From Herbiconiux solani NBRC 106740 (lineage in GTDB: Bacteria; Actinomycetota; Actinomycetes; Actinomycetales; Microbacteriaceae): DNA of 64,000 bases. Shown here in pieces: positions 36,420 through 44,439 of this stretch. Location of the stretch: assembly GCF_001571005.1 (NCBI RefSeq), contig NZ_BCST01000011.1, positions 25,380 through 89,379 on the forward strand, read 5' to 3'. The notes beneath the pieces were generated by a model. That model ran no database searches. It saw only the letters and a list, made by a program, of their open reading frames with translations, and had not been told where the DNA came from. Made by a program: the position numbers and the translations under genes. How positions within the stretch are numbered: the stretch's first letter is position 1; every line of letters begins with the position of its first letter.

Positions 36420-36986
36420 TCAGCCGAGGCCGCAGCTCTGGCTGACGGCCTCGCCGCACATGACCCCGAGCGCCACCCACTGGATGCCGAGGATCGCCCA
36501 GACGAGGAAGCCGAGGATCGGGTTGCCGATCACGAGGATCCACCCGAAGGTCAGTAGCGTCGCTTGGGCCCGCTGGGCCGAGGAGCCGGGTGCGACGAAG
36601 CGCCGGGCGGCCCAGCCGCGACGGTAGGCGGTCAGGTGGATGATCAGGCACGCCAGCGCCACGATCCAGAGCGGGCCGGTGACGACCGCGTAGTAGCCGA
36701 TCGTCGCCCCGACCCCGTCGAGCGCTGCCAGCGTCGCGCGTGGCCCGCCGGGTTCGACCCAGATCGAGACGGGCCACACGACGGTGATGGCTGCGAAGGC
36801 CACTCCCAGGACGACCGAGATCACCAGCAGCCAGAGCCCGCCCGTGCGCACGGGCGGCCAGACCGAGGAGACGACCGACCGCGCGGCGGCCGGAGCCCAG
36901 CCCGTCGACCTCAGCTCGGCGGCGACCTTCTCCGGGTCGGCCTCCGAGGAGGCCCGCCATTGCACGTACCGCTGAGCCTCGTCCAC
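36420..36986 (-). CDS. Hypothetical membrane protein
   Basis: A 188-residue protein. The soluble N-terminus (1-45: MDEAQRYVQWRASSEADPEKVAAELRSTGWAPAAARSVV) looks like a short helical domain with a turn. Four hydrophobic helices follow (about 50-72, 88-118, 150-185). The C-terminus GVMCGEAVSQSCGLG has a Cys pair. I do not recognise a family. It is on the same strand as, and 91 bp downstream of, the winged-helix gene. Confidence 0.7.
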   Translation of the reverse strand: MDEAQRYVQWRASSEADPEKVAAELRSTGWAPAAARSVVSSVWPPVRTGGLWLLVISVVLGVAFAAITVVWPVSIWVEPGGPRATLAALDGVGATIGYYAVVTGPLWIVALACLIIHLTAYRRGWAARRFVAPGSSAQRAQATLLTFGWILVIGNPILGFLVWAILGIQWVALGVMCGEAVSQSCGLG

Positions 36987-37077
36987 GTGCCCACCCTAGC
37001 GACAGGTGTGGTGAAGCGGCCGGGGAATCAGGGCCGCCGCGAGCCCGAGCCACGGGCTCGGGGCGGCAGCCGCGAAC

Positions 37078-37857
37078 TCAGAACAGGTCGGGCGACGGGG
37101 TGCTCGTGTGCCGCACCGCGACATCCGCGTGCCGGTCGAACCGGTAGCCGACGCCGCGCACGGTGCGCACGATGTCCTCGTAGTCACCGAGCTTCGAGCG
37201 CAGCCGGCGCACGTGCACGTCGATGGTGCGCTCGTTCGGCACCTCGTCGTCACCCGCGCTCCAGAGCGACGAGATCAACTCGGCGCGCTCGATCGTGCGG
37301 CCCTCGCGGAGCACGAGGTACTGCAGCAACTCGAACTCCTTGTAGGTGAGGTTGGCGGCGTTGTTGTCCAGCAGCACGCGCTTCCGCGAGAGGTCGACGA
37401 CCACGCCGTCGCGGGCGCGGTCGGCCGCATCCGGAACCTGGCGGTGCTTGGCGAGGGCGGCCGGATCCTGCAGCGCGAGCCGCACGACCTCGACGTCGCT
37501 GCCCCCGACACCCTGGGGGGCGAGGGCGACGGCGGCGTAGGTCTCGGAGGAGGGGGCGAGCTCGGCGGCCAGGGCCTTCAGGGCCTCGACGATCCGGCCG
37601 AGGTCGGTGCCGTCGGCCGCGGCCTTGACCTCGTCGATGCCGACGTAGAGCACGAAGCCGCGAGCTTCTGCCCCTTCGGGGACGGCACGGATGCGCGGGG
37701 CGGCCGCGGCGGACGAGCCGGCGACAGAGACCGCGGAAGCAGAGGCGGAAGAAGCGGCGGCGGCCGACACAGCCGCCACAGCCGACACGGCGGTGGCGCC
37801 GACGGCGCTGATCGGGGTGATGTGGGCGGGACGGGTCTGGAGAGGGGCGATCGACAT
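37078..37857 (-). CDS. Winged-helix (OmpR/PhoB-type) regulator without receiver domain
   Basis: A 259-residue protein whose C-terminal 105 residues form an OmpR-type winged helix: VVDLSRKRVLLDNNAANLTYKEFELLQYLVLREGRTIERAELISSLW, then NERTIDVHVRRLRSKLGDYEDIVRTVRGVGYRFD. The N-terminus is Ala/Ser/Val-rich low complexity (about 1-55), followed by a small alpha/beta region (RGFVLYVGIDEVKAAADG ... VEALKALAAELAPSSETYAAVAL). This is not a phosphoacceptor receiver domain: no DD/D/T/K set is present. It may bind a ligand or protein instead. Two palindromes lie 64-110 bp upstream of its start. Confidence 0.82.
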   Translation of the reverse strand: MSIAPLQTRPAHITPISAVGATAVSAVAAVSAAAASSASASAVSVAGSSAAAAPRIRAVPEGAEARGFVLYVGIDEVKAAADGTDLGRIVEALKALAAELAPSSETYAAVALAPQGVGGSDVEVVRLALQDPAALAKHRQVPDAADRARDGVVVDLSRKRVLLDNNAANLTYKEFELLQYLVLREGRTIERAELISSLWSAGDDEVPNERTIDVHVRRLRSKLGDYEDIVRTVRGVGYRFDRHADVAVRHTSTPSPDLF

Positions 37858-37920
37858 GGGGGAGTTGTCCTTGCGGAAGCGGCTCGTGTTCGACGAACCG
37901 GGATGTGCGTGCTGTTCTCG

Positions 37921-37966
37921 GGATCCGGATACGGATCCGCAGGGAGCATCCGGAAGATCTCCGGAT
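37921..37966. promoter_or_regulatory. Paired palindromes upstream of the winged-helix gene
   Basis: GGATCCG-GATA-CGGATCC (37921-37938) and ATCCGGA-AGATC-TCCGGAT (37948-37966) are both perfect 7-bp inverted repeats and share the core ATCCG. Their centres are about 27 bp apart. Candidate operators, perhaps autoregulatory. Confidence 0.5.
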
Positions 37967-38182
37967 ACGGGAGCACCGCGCTCTTCGTAGCTGGCGGGCG
38001 GATGGCCTTCAGTGGCTACGGGCGAGGGTGCTCGGCGAGTGAATTCTCGTCAGGCACACATTCGACAACACATGACGACGCTGCCGGCCATCATCATGCC
38101 GGCATCCCCAGGGGCCTCAAAGGAGGTCAGGGTGTGCACGTTGTCAGTCATGTGCAGAATTCAACCGGATGCAGGACCCCGA

Positions 38183-38222
38183 TGTCAAGGAATCTGCGCG
38201 ACTGTCAAGGAATCTGCGCGAC
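38183..38222. repeat. Exact 20-bp tandem duplication upstream of MFS gene
   Basis: TGTCAAGGAATCTGCGCGAC occurs twice head to tail, at 38183-38202 and 38203-38222, ending 58 bp before the exporter start. It may be a recent slip event or paired binding sites. Confidence 0.9.
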
Positions 38223-38280
38223 GGACCGGCCGAAGAGTCCTCCATCCGTCTGATCCGCCGCCCCCGGAGCGGGGAGTAGC

Positions 38281-39876
38281 GTGAAATCCATGCCTCACGA
38301 TTCCGACACGACCACCGTCACGGGCCGTGCTCGCTGGCAGGCCTTCGCCGTCTGCGTCGGGGTCGCCGCGCTCACGATCCTCGACCTGTCCAAGGTCAAC
38401 GTCGGCCTGCCGTCGATCGAGCGCTCGCTCGGCGCCGACTCGACCGCGCTGCAGATCATCGTGGCCGGGTACGCCCTCGCCTTCGGTCTCGCGCTCGTGC
38501 CCTCGGGCCGGCTCGGCGATCTCTACTCGCGGCGGGTGATGTTCATCGTCGGCCTCAGCGGGTTCACGGTGGCGAGCGCTCTCTGCGCGATCGCGCCGAA
38601 CATCCAGATCCTTCTGATCGCCCGCATCCTTCAAGGTGTCGCCGCCGGCGTGCAGATGCCCCAGGTGCTGGGCCTCGTGCAACAGCTGTTCCAGGGCGAG
38701 GAGCGGGGGCGGGCCTTCGGCCTCTTCGGCGCGACCATCGGGGTCGCGACGGCCTTCGGCCCGACGCTCGGCGGGCTGCTGATCGCGATCGGCGGGCCGA
38801 CCGACGGCTGGCGCCTGCTGTTCTGGATGAACGTGCCGCTCGGCGTGATCGCCCTCCTGTTCGCGCTCCGGCTGATTCCCAAAGCCCAGCCGCATCCGCC
38901 GGGCCCGCGCAACCTCGACCTGATCGGCATCCTGCTGCTCGGCGCGAGCGTATTCACCTTCATGCTGCCGTTCGTGCTCACCACCGGAGGGCCGGACGAC
39001 AATCCGCTGCGCTGGTTCTGGCTGGCCGGCACCGTCGTCGCGGTCGCACTGTTCATCGTCTGGGAGCGGCGCTACGAGGCGGCAGGCAAGTCGCCCGCCA
39101 TCCACTTCGCGCTGTTCAAGCTGAGCTCGTACCGCAACGGGTTGCTGCTCGCCGCGGCGTACTTCGCCGCCATCCCGTCGGTGTTCCTGTTGACGACCCT
39201 GTTCCTGCAGGAGGGTCTGGGGTTCGAGCCGGTCTTCGCGGGCATGGTGAGCATCCCGTTCGCCCTGACCTCGGCCGTCTCGTCGCTGATCGGCGGGCGG
39301 CTGGTCACCCGGTACGGGCGATCGCTCGTGGTGCTCGGCCTGGTGATCGCCTTCGTCGGCTTCGTGCTGCTGCTCCTGGCCGCCGTGCTGCCGCCCGCGG
39401 AGGACGCGATCTGGTTCATGGCCGGTGCGATGGCGATCGCCGGGGCCGGCGGTGGCCTCGTGATCTCGCCCAACCAGACCCTGACCCTCGCCGAGATCCC
39501 GGTGACCGAGGGCGGCGTCGCCGGATCGATGGCGCAGGTCGGCCAGCGCGTCGGCACCGCCGTGGGTGTCGCGGCCGCCACCGCGATCTTCTTCTCGACC
39601 CTCTACCGCGAGGGGCCGGGCTCGACGGATGACGTGATGCTGTACCACGACGGGTTCCGCAACGGGTTCCTCGTGACGTTGGGCATCCTGCTCGTAGCGC
39701 TCGTGATCGGGTTGCTCGACCTCCGGCGGCGCAAGGTGCAGGCGAATTCGGACGGGTCGGTGGATGCGGACGGTACGGATGGTCCGGCCGGTGCAGGCGG
39801 CGCGGCCGGCTCGAACGGCCCGCAGGATTCGGCCGGCTCTGCTGGTGCTGCCGGCGCGGCGGGCTCGGGCGCGTGA
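38281..39876 (+). CDS. DHA2-type MFS exporter
   Basis: A 14-helix EmrB/QacA-type efflux pump of 531 residues. It has helix-1 motif DLSKVNVGLPSIERSLG, motif A GRLGDLYSRRVMFI, and motif C-like GATIGVATAFGPTLGGLLI. The C-terminal 45 residues are a Gly/Ala/Ser/Asp-rich tail of low complexity. GTG 38281 has GGGGAG upstream; ATG 38290 is an alternative. The following dienelactone hydrolase gene overlaps by 4 bp (GTGA), so they are co-translated. Confidence 0.9.
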   Translation: MKSMPHDSDTTTVTGRARWQAFAVCVGVAALTILDLSKVNVGLPSIERSLGADSTALQIIVAGYALAFGLALVPSGRLGDLYSRRVMFIVGLSGFTVASALCAIAPNIQILLIARILQGVAAGVQMPQVLGLVQQLFQGEERGRAFGLFGATIGVATAFGPTLGGLLIAIGGPTDGWRLLFWMNVPLGVIALLFALRLIPKAQPHPPGPRNLDLIGILLLGASVFTFMLPFVLTTGGPDDNPLRWFWLAGTVVAVALFIVWERRYEAAGKSPAIHFALFKLSSYRNGLLLAAAYFAAIPSVFLLTTLFLQEGLGFEPVFAGMVSIPFALTSAVSSLIGGRLVTRYGRSLVVLGLVIAFVGFVLLLLAAVLPPAEDAIWFMAGAMAIAGAGGGLVISPNQTLTLAEIPVTEGGVAGSMAQVGQRVGTAVGVAAATAIFFSTLYREGPGSTDDVMLYHDGFRNGFLVTLGILLVALVIGLLDLRRRKVQANSDGSVDADGTDGPAGAGGAAGSNGPQDSAGSAGAAGAAGSGA

Positions 39877-40703
39877 GCACCGGCGCCGCCCCGCGCGCGA
39901 CGCTGGACGGCTGGGTCCGCTCCCCGTTCGAGGCCCGCGGCATCCGTCACGACTGCTACGAGAAGGGCACAGGCCCCGGGGTCGTCCTGATCCCCGAGCT
40001 GCCCGGCATCACGCCGGAGGTGCTGGGGCTCGCCGAGCACCTGGTCGACGAGGGCTTCACGGTCGTCGTGCCCTCCCCGTTCGGCACCCCGGGCAAGGAG
40101 TCCTCGCCCGGCTACACGCTGCGGTCGGTGGCGAGGATCTGCGTGAGCTCGGAGTTCCGGGCCTTCGCGCTCGACACCCGGCGGCCTCTGACCGCCTTCC
40201 TCAGGGCGGTCGCGGCCGACCTCGCCTCCCGCACCCCGGGCCGGGGCGTCGGCGTGATCGGCATGTGCTTCACCGGGGGGTTCGCGCTCGCCGCCGCGGT
40301 CGAGGAGTCGGTGCTCGCCTCGGTCGTGAGCCAGCCGGCCGCCCCGTTCCCGCTCGGCGCGGCCCGGCGGTCGGACCCCGGGTTCTCGGAGGCCGAGATG
40401 GACGTGCTGGTCGAGCGCGCGGCTCAGCCGGCGGCACCGGACGGCTCCGGCGCGGGCTTCTGCGCCCTCGGGCTGCGCTTCTCGGAGGACGGCAACTCGC
40501 CGCGGCCCCGCTTCGACACCATCGCCGCCCGGCTCGGTGACGCCTTCGAGGTGATCGAACTCGACTCCTCGCCGGGCAACGCCGGCGGGTTCTCGGCCCA
40601 CGCGCACTCGGTGCTGACCAGCGAGGTGCGGGACGTGCCGGGGCATCCCGCGCTCGCGGCCCGCGAGCGGGTCGTCGAGTTCCTCCGGCACCGGATCAGC
40701 TGA
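39873..40703 (+). CDS. Dienelactone hydrolase family protein
   Basis: A 276-residue alpha/beta hydrolase with a Cys nucleophile: GMCFTGG places it at Cys132, as in dienelactone hydrolase. Other blocks are VVLIPELPGITPEVLGLAEHLVDEGFTVVVPSPFG near 37-72 and the C-terminal His in GGFSAHAHSVLTSEV. Dienelactone hydrolases open lactones in chloroaromatic breakdown, but most family members act on unknown esters. The Asp of the triad is not placed with confidence (DGNSPRPRFD is a candidate region). It is coupled to the upstream exporter. Confidence 0.88.
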   Translation: MSTGAAPRATLDGWVRSPFEARGIRHDCYEKGTGPGVVLIPELPGITPEVLGLAEHLVDEGFTVVVPSPFGTPGKESSPGYTLRSVARICVSSEFRAFALDTRRPLTAFLRAVAADLASRTPGRGVGVIGMCFTGGFALAAAVEESVLASVVSQPAAPFPLGAARRSDPGFSEAEMDVLVERAAQPAAPDGSGAGFCALGLRFSEDGNSPRPRFDTIAARLGDAFEVIELDSSPGNAGGFSAHAHSVLTSEVRDVPGHPALAARERVVEFLRHRIS

Positions 40704-40710
40704 CCGACCC

Positions 40711-41880
40711 TCAGGGCCGGAAGACCGCGCGCACGCAGCCGTCATCCTTCGTCTTGAACATCTCGTAACCCTTCGGCGCGTCCGCCAGCGGCATCACGTG
40801 CGTCGCGAGGTGGCCGGTCGGGATCTCGCCGGCGGCGATCCGCTCGAGCAGCATCGGGATGTAGCGGTGCCCGTGCTGCTGGGCCGACCGCAGGGTCAGC
40901 CCCTTGTTCATCACCGCGCCGAGTGGGAACTTGTCGACCAGACCGCCGAAGACGCCGAGCACGAAGACGCTACCGCCCTTCCGGGTGGCCATGATCGCCT
41001 CGCGCACCGCGGTCGGCCGGTCGGTCTCGAGCTTGAGCGCGGTCTTCACCCGGTCGTAGAGGTAGTCGGGGCGCTCGCTGTGCGCCTCCATCCCCACCGC
41101 CTCGATGCTCACGTCCGGTCCGCGGCCGCCGGTGCGCTCGCGCAGCTCGGCCATCACCTCGGTGTCGGAGTAGTCGAGGGTCTCGGCGCCGATGATCGAG
41201 CGGGCCTGCTCGAGGCGCTCGGGAAGCCGGTCGATCACGATGACCTTCTCGGCGCCGAGCAGCATGCTCGCCCGGGCGGCCATCTGGCCGACGCCGCCCG
41301 CGCCCCAGACGGCGACCACGTCGCCGGGCTTCACACCTCCGAGGTCGGCCCCCATCCATCCCGTCGGCACCGCGTCCGAGGCGAAGACGGCCTGCTCGTC
41401 CGTCACGCCGTCCGGAATCGGGAACGCGCCGGTGTCGATGTGCGGCACCCGCACGTACTCGGCGTGACTGCCCGCGAAGCCGCCGGTGATCTGGCTGTAG
41501 CCGAAGCATCCACCCGTCGAGGCGCCGAACAGCCCCTCGCCGAGCCCGGGGTGCGGGTTGGTGTTGTCGCAGAGCGAGGTGAGGCCGTTGACGCAATAGA
41601 AACACTGCCCGCAGCTCATGAACGAGCAGACGACGACGCGGTCGCCGACCTTGCGCTTCTCGACCCCAGACCCCACGGCGACGATCTCGCCCATGAACTC
41701 GTGACCGAGCACGTCGCCGGCGCGCATGCCAGGCACGTAGCCGCCCAGCAGGTGGAGGTCGGAGCCGCAGGAGGTCGAGAGCGTGACCTTGACGATGGCG
41801 TCGCGGGGCTCGAGGATCGTGGGCTCGTCGACGTCCTCGACCTGCAGCTTGTTGATTCCGGTCCAGCACAGGGCTTTCAC
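40711..41880 (-). CDS. Zinc-dependent alcohol dehydrogenase
   Basis: A 389-residue MDR-type dehydrogenase. Catalytic zinc ligands appear as Cys38 (STSCGSDLH) with GHE at 59-61; a structural zinc lobe is formed by the cysteines of SFMSCGQCFYCVNGLTSLCD. The NAD motif is VAVWGAGGVGQMAARASMLLGA. The length and the extended C-terminal region (SAQQHGHRYIPMLLERIAAGEIPTGHLATHVMPL) fit the FDH/threonine dehydrogenase-like branch that acts on formaldehyde or other small alcohols. Its start overlaps the stop of the upstream unknown gene by 4 bp. Confidence 0.92.
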   Translation of the reverse strand: MKALCWTGINKLQVEDVDEPTILEPRDAIVKVTLSTSCGSDLHLLGGYVPGMRAGDVLGHEFMGEIVAVGSGVEKRKVGDRVVVCSFMSCGQCFYCVNGLTSLCDNTNPHPGLGEGLFGASTGGCFGYSQITGGFAGSHAEYVRVPHIDTGAFPIPDGVTDEQAVFASDAVPTGWMGADLGGVKPGDVVAVWGAGGVGQMAARASMLLGAEKVIVIDRLPERLEQARSIIGAETLDYSDTEVMAELRERTGGRGPDVSIEAVGMEAHSERPDYLYDRVKTALKLETDRPTAVREAIMATRKGGSVFVLGVFGGLVDKFPLGAVMNKGLTLRSAQQHGHRYIPMLLERIAAGEIPTGHLATHVMPLADAPKGYEMFKTKDDGCVRAVFRP

Positions 41881-42365
41881 AGCACTCCTTCTTCGGGGGA
41901 ACGACGGGAGAGAGCGTCGACCACGAGCCCGGCCGGGGTCGCGGGGCGGTGGCCCTCGGGCTGCGGCTCGTTCGTGGCGAGCTCGCCGGCCTCGATCAGC
42001 TGTTTCGACTCGCGGAGCGCGCGCCGGATCATCCTGGCCAGGTCGTTCTGGTCGTCAGGATGCGAGGCGCCCGCGCGGGGCCGGGCCGCGAGCTCGGTGC
42101 CGCGATCGCCCGGGGCGGGTTCGAAGCGCACCTCGATCAGCTCGTCGAGGTCGGCGAGCGGGGTGGGCAGCCGGCCCTCCGGCGCGATCTGCTCGGGGTC
42201 GGCGGCGATGGTGACCACGCGCCAGCGGTCGGTCGATCCCTCGACCTGATCGTCTGGACCGGCGGAATCCTCCGACCCGCCCTGCCGGAGCCTGCGGGCG
42301 GCGACGGTTCCGGCGACCGCGGCCCCGGCAACGGCGGCGATCACGAACACGCTCTTCTTGCTCAT
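41877..42365 (-). CDS. Hypothetical protein coupled to the alcohol dehydrogenase
   Basis: A 162-residue protein with one N-terminal hydrophobic segment (VFVIAAVAGAAVAGTVAARR, about 6-25), which is a membrane anchor or signal, followed by a soluble, acidic domain. The middle (WRVVTIAADPEQIAPEGRLPTPLADLDELIEVRFEPAPGDRGTELAAR) is reminiscent of a cyclase/polyketide-type START-fold fragment, but I cannot confirm this. It overlaps the dehydrogenase gene by 4 bp, so the two are made together. ATG 42365 start. Confidence 0.72.
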   Translation of the reverse strand: MSKKSVFVIAAVAGAAVAGTVAARRLRQGGSEDSAGPDDQVEGSTDRWRVVTIAADPEQIAPEGRLPTPLADLDELIEVRFEPAPGDRGTELAARPRAGASHPDDQNDLARMIRRALRESKQLIEAGELATNEPQPEGHRPATPAGLVVDALSRRSPEEGVL

Positions 42366-42461
42366 GGGTCGACTCTGCGACGGTTCGTGCCGGTCGGCAC
42401 GGGGGTTGACGATCCGGCCGGGGGAGCGTATTCCCGGCCGGCGTCAGGTCAGGTCAGGCCG

Positions 42462-42480
42462 GGCCCGGCTAGGCCGGGCC
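42462..42480 (-). terminator. Hairpin downstream of upp
   Basis: GGCCCGGC-TAG-GCCGGGCC is a perfect 8-bp stem with a 3-base loop, starting 9 bp after the upp stop on the minus strand. There is no T-run. Confidence 0.5.
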
Positions 42481-42488
42481 AGATCAGC

Positions 42489-43121
42489 TCAGACCGTGCC
42501 GTACAGCCGGTCGCCGGCGTCGCCGAGTCCGGGCACGATGTACCCCTTCTCGTTGAGGCGCTCGTCGAGCGCACCGAGCACCAGGGTCACGTCGCGGCCG
42601 TCGACCGCCTTCTCCAGGGCGGCGACCCCCTCGGGGGCGCCGAGCAGGCAGATCGCCGTGACATCCTGAGCCCCGCGCTTGAAGAGGAACTCGATCGCCG
42701 CCGAGAGCGAGCCGCCGGTGGCGAGCATCGGGTCGAGCACGAAGCACTGGCGGTCGGAGAGGTCGTCGGGCAGGCGCTCGGCGTAGGTGGTGGGCTCGAG
42801 GGTCTCCTCGTTGCGCACCATGCCGAGGAAGCCGACCTCGGCCGAGGGCACGAGCTTCACCATGCCGTCGAGCATCCCGAGCCCGGCGCGGAGGATCGGC
42901 ACCACGAGCGGGCGCGGCTCGCTGATCGCCACACCGGTCGTCTCGGCGACCGGGGTCTGGATCGTGACGGGCTGCACCCGCACGTTGCGGGTCGCCTCGT
43001 AGGCTAGGAGGGTCACGAGCTCTTCCGTCAGCGCGCGGAAGGTCGGCGACGGGGTCGTGCGATCACGCAGAACCGTCAGCTTGTGGGTGATGAGCGGGTG
43101 ATCGGCAACGTGAACTCGCAT
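42489..43121 (-). CDS. upp: Uracil phosphoribosyltransferase
   Basis: Makes UMP from uracil and PRPP in pyrimidine salvage. The protein has 210 residues, the family length. It opens with [20 protein letters not shown], has [18 protein letters not shown] and the PRPP-binding motif [13 protein letters not shown], and ends with the uracil-binding block [19 protein letters not shown]. It is divergent from tadA, with 33 bp between starts, so the two promoters overlap. Confidence 0.97.
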   Translation of the reverse strand: MRVHVADHPLITHKLTVLRDRTTPSPTFRALTEELVTLLAYEATRNVRVQPVTIQTPVAETTGVAISEPRPLVVPILRAGLGMLDGMVKLVPSAEVGFLGMVRNEETLEPTTYAERLPDDLSDRQCFVLDPMLATGGSLSAAIEFLFKRGAQDVTAICLLGAPEGVAALEKAVDGRDVTLVLGALDERLNEKGYIVPGLGDAGDRLYGTV

Positions 43122-43154
43122 ACGGTCAATCTACTGGACTCAGGAGGGCGGTTC

Positions 43155-43724
43155 ATGGGGCCGATCCGACCGCTGCCGGCCGCATCCGTTCTCGACGAGT
43201 GGATGCGCGTCGCGCTCGCCGAGGCCCGCGCGGCCCTCGAGACCGGTGACGTGCCCGTCGGTGCGCTCGTGCTCGACGAGGGCGGCGCCGTGATCGGGGT
43301 CGGCCGGAACCGCCGCGAGGAGCGCCACGACCCGACCGCGCACGCGGAGGTCGTCGCGATCCGGGAGGCCGCGGCGGCGCTGGGGGACTGGCACCTGACC
43401 GGCGCGACGCTCGTCGTGACGCTCGAGCCGTGCGTGATGTGCGCCGGCGCGATCCTCGCGGCCCGTATCCCGCGCGTGGTCTTCGGGGCATGGGACGAGA
43501 AGGCGGGGGCCGCGGGGTCGGTCTACGACGTGCTGCGCGACCGGCGGCTGAACCACCGGGTGGAAGTCGTCGCGGGGGTGCGCGGCGAGGAGGCGGGGGA
43601 GTTGCTGACGGACTTCTTCCGAGATGCGGATCGGGACCAGGTCCAGGACCGGGACGCGGACCGCGAGCGTGACCGCAACCGCAACCGCAACCGCGACCGA
43701 GGCGGGGAGCGCGGGGCGCGCTAG
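43155..43724 (+). CDS. tadA: tRNA-specific adenosine deaminase, with charged C-terminal tail
   Basis: Deaminates A34 to inosine in tRNA-Arg(ACG), the tRNA encoded at 8356. The zinc site is His63-Ala-Glu65 and Cys93-x2-Cys96 (PCVMCAGA). The conserved substrate-contact segments EERHDPTAHAEVVAIREAA and GSVYDVLRDRRLNHR are intact. The start ATG 43155 has AGGAGGG 6 bases upstream. After the normal end of the family (LLTDFFRDA) there is a 30-residue tail of alternating Arg/Asp/Asn repeats (157-189, RDRNRNRNRDRG). Such a tail could bind RNA, or be neutral expansion. Confidence 0.94.
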   Translation: MGPIRPLPAASVLDEWMRVALAEARAALETGDVPVGALVLDEGGAVIGVGRNRREERHDPTAHAEVVAIREAAAALGDWHLTGATLVVTLEPCVMCAGAILAARIPRVVFGAWDEKAGAAGSVYDVLRDRRLNHRVEVVAGVRGEEAGELLTDFFRDADRDQVQDRDADRERDRNRNRNRDRGGERGAR

Positions 43725-44434
43725 CTCCCGTCGCTCTCCGTGATCCCGTCGAGGTACTCGACGAGCATCCGGCGCGAGGCCTCCTGCATCGCCTGGCCGT
43801 ACCTCTCCCGATCGAGCCGGAGCGCGTCGGGGTCGTAGCCGGCCGCGGCGACGTAGGCCGCGTCGCCGATCAGCCACTCCTCGTGCATCGCATCCGTGAG
43901 CTCGGGATGGAACTGCACGGCGAGCAGCCAGCGCCCGATCCCGAACGCCTCGTTCTCGTAGGCGGCCGAGCTCGCGAGCAGCGTGGTGGCCGGCGGGAGG
44001 GTGAAGGTGTCGCCGTGCCACTCGGCGGCGGGGACGCCGGCGAAGTGCCGCACCGGCGAGGAGAGTCCGGCCCCCGTCGGCGTCACGCTGCGGTACCCGA
44101 CCTCGACCTGGCCGCCGGGCCGCACGTCCTCGCCGAGCGCGGCGGCGATCGCCTGGGCGCCGAAGCAGACGCCCAGCGTGGGCTGCCGGCGGTCGATGCG
44201 GTCGCGGAGCGCCGCGAGCTCGACCGGGATGAAGGCGTGCTCCTCGTAGACGCCCGCGGTCGAGCCGAGCACGATCACGAGCTCGGCGTCGACGTTCTCC
44301 GCGAGCTGGGCGCCGAAGTCGGGCCCGCGGGCGTCGACGACCGTCATCTCCCAGCCCTGCTCCTCGAGCACGGGCCCGAAGTTGCCGAGACCGACCGGGG
44401 TCTCGTGACGGATGACGACCGCGCGTCGCCCCAT
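43721..44434 (-). CDS. Class I glutamine amidotransferase-like protein
   Basis: A 237-residue GATase1 protein with the nucleophile elbow GVCFGAQAIA (Cys about residue 91) and the partner FHPEL near 172. It corresponds to the stand-alone GMP synthase-like amidotransferases, which have glutaminase folds but no synthetase domain; a gamma-glutamyl hydrolase-type activity or a partner protein is possible. Its 3' end abuts tadA (4-bp overlap). It is 5 bp downstream of the CDF gene on the same strand, so it probably forms an operon with it. Confidence 0.88.
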   Translation of the reverse strand: MGRRAVVIRHETPVGLGNFGPVLEEQGWEMTVVDARGPDFGAQLAENVDAELVIVLGSTAGVYEEHAFIPVELAALRDRIDRRQPTLGVCFGAQAIAAALGEDVRPGGQVEVGYRSVTPTGAGLSSPVRHFAGVPAAEWHGDTFTLPPATTLLASSAAYENEAFGIGRWLLAVQFHPELTDAMHEEWLIGDAAYVAAAGYDPDALRLDRERYGQAMQEASRRMLVEYLDGITESDGS

Positions 44435-44439
44435 CCGCT

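Larger units (their letters stand above)
37858..38280. other. Intergenic region with palindromes and a direct repeat
   Basis: A 423-bp divergent region between the winged-helix gene and a DHA2 exporter gene. It holds no gene but contains two adjacent inverted repeats (37921-37966), several CCGGAT elements and an exact 20-bp tandem duplication (38183-38222). It is less GC-biased than its surroundings. Confidence 0.75.

Noticed and set aside
43083..43154. Upstream start for tadA
   Set aside because: It would overlap the upp start, while ATG 43155 has a strong AGGAGGG site.
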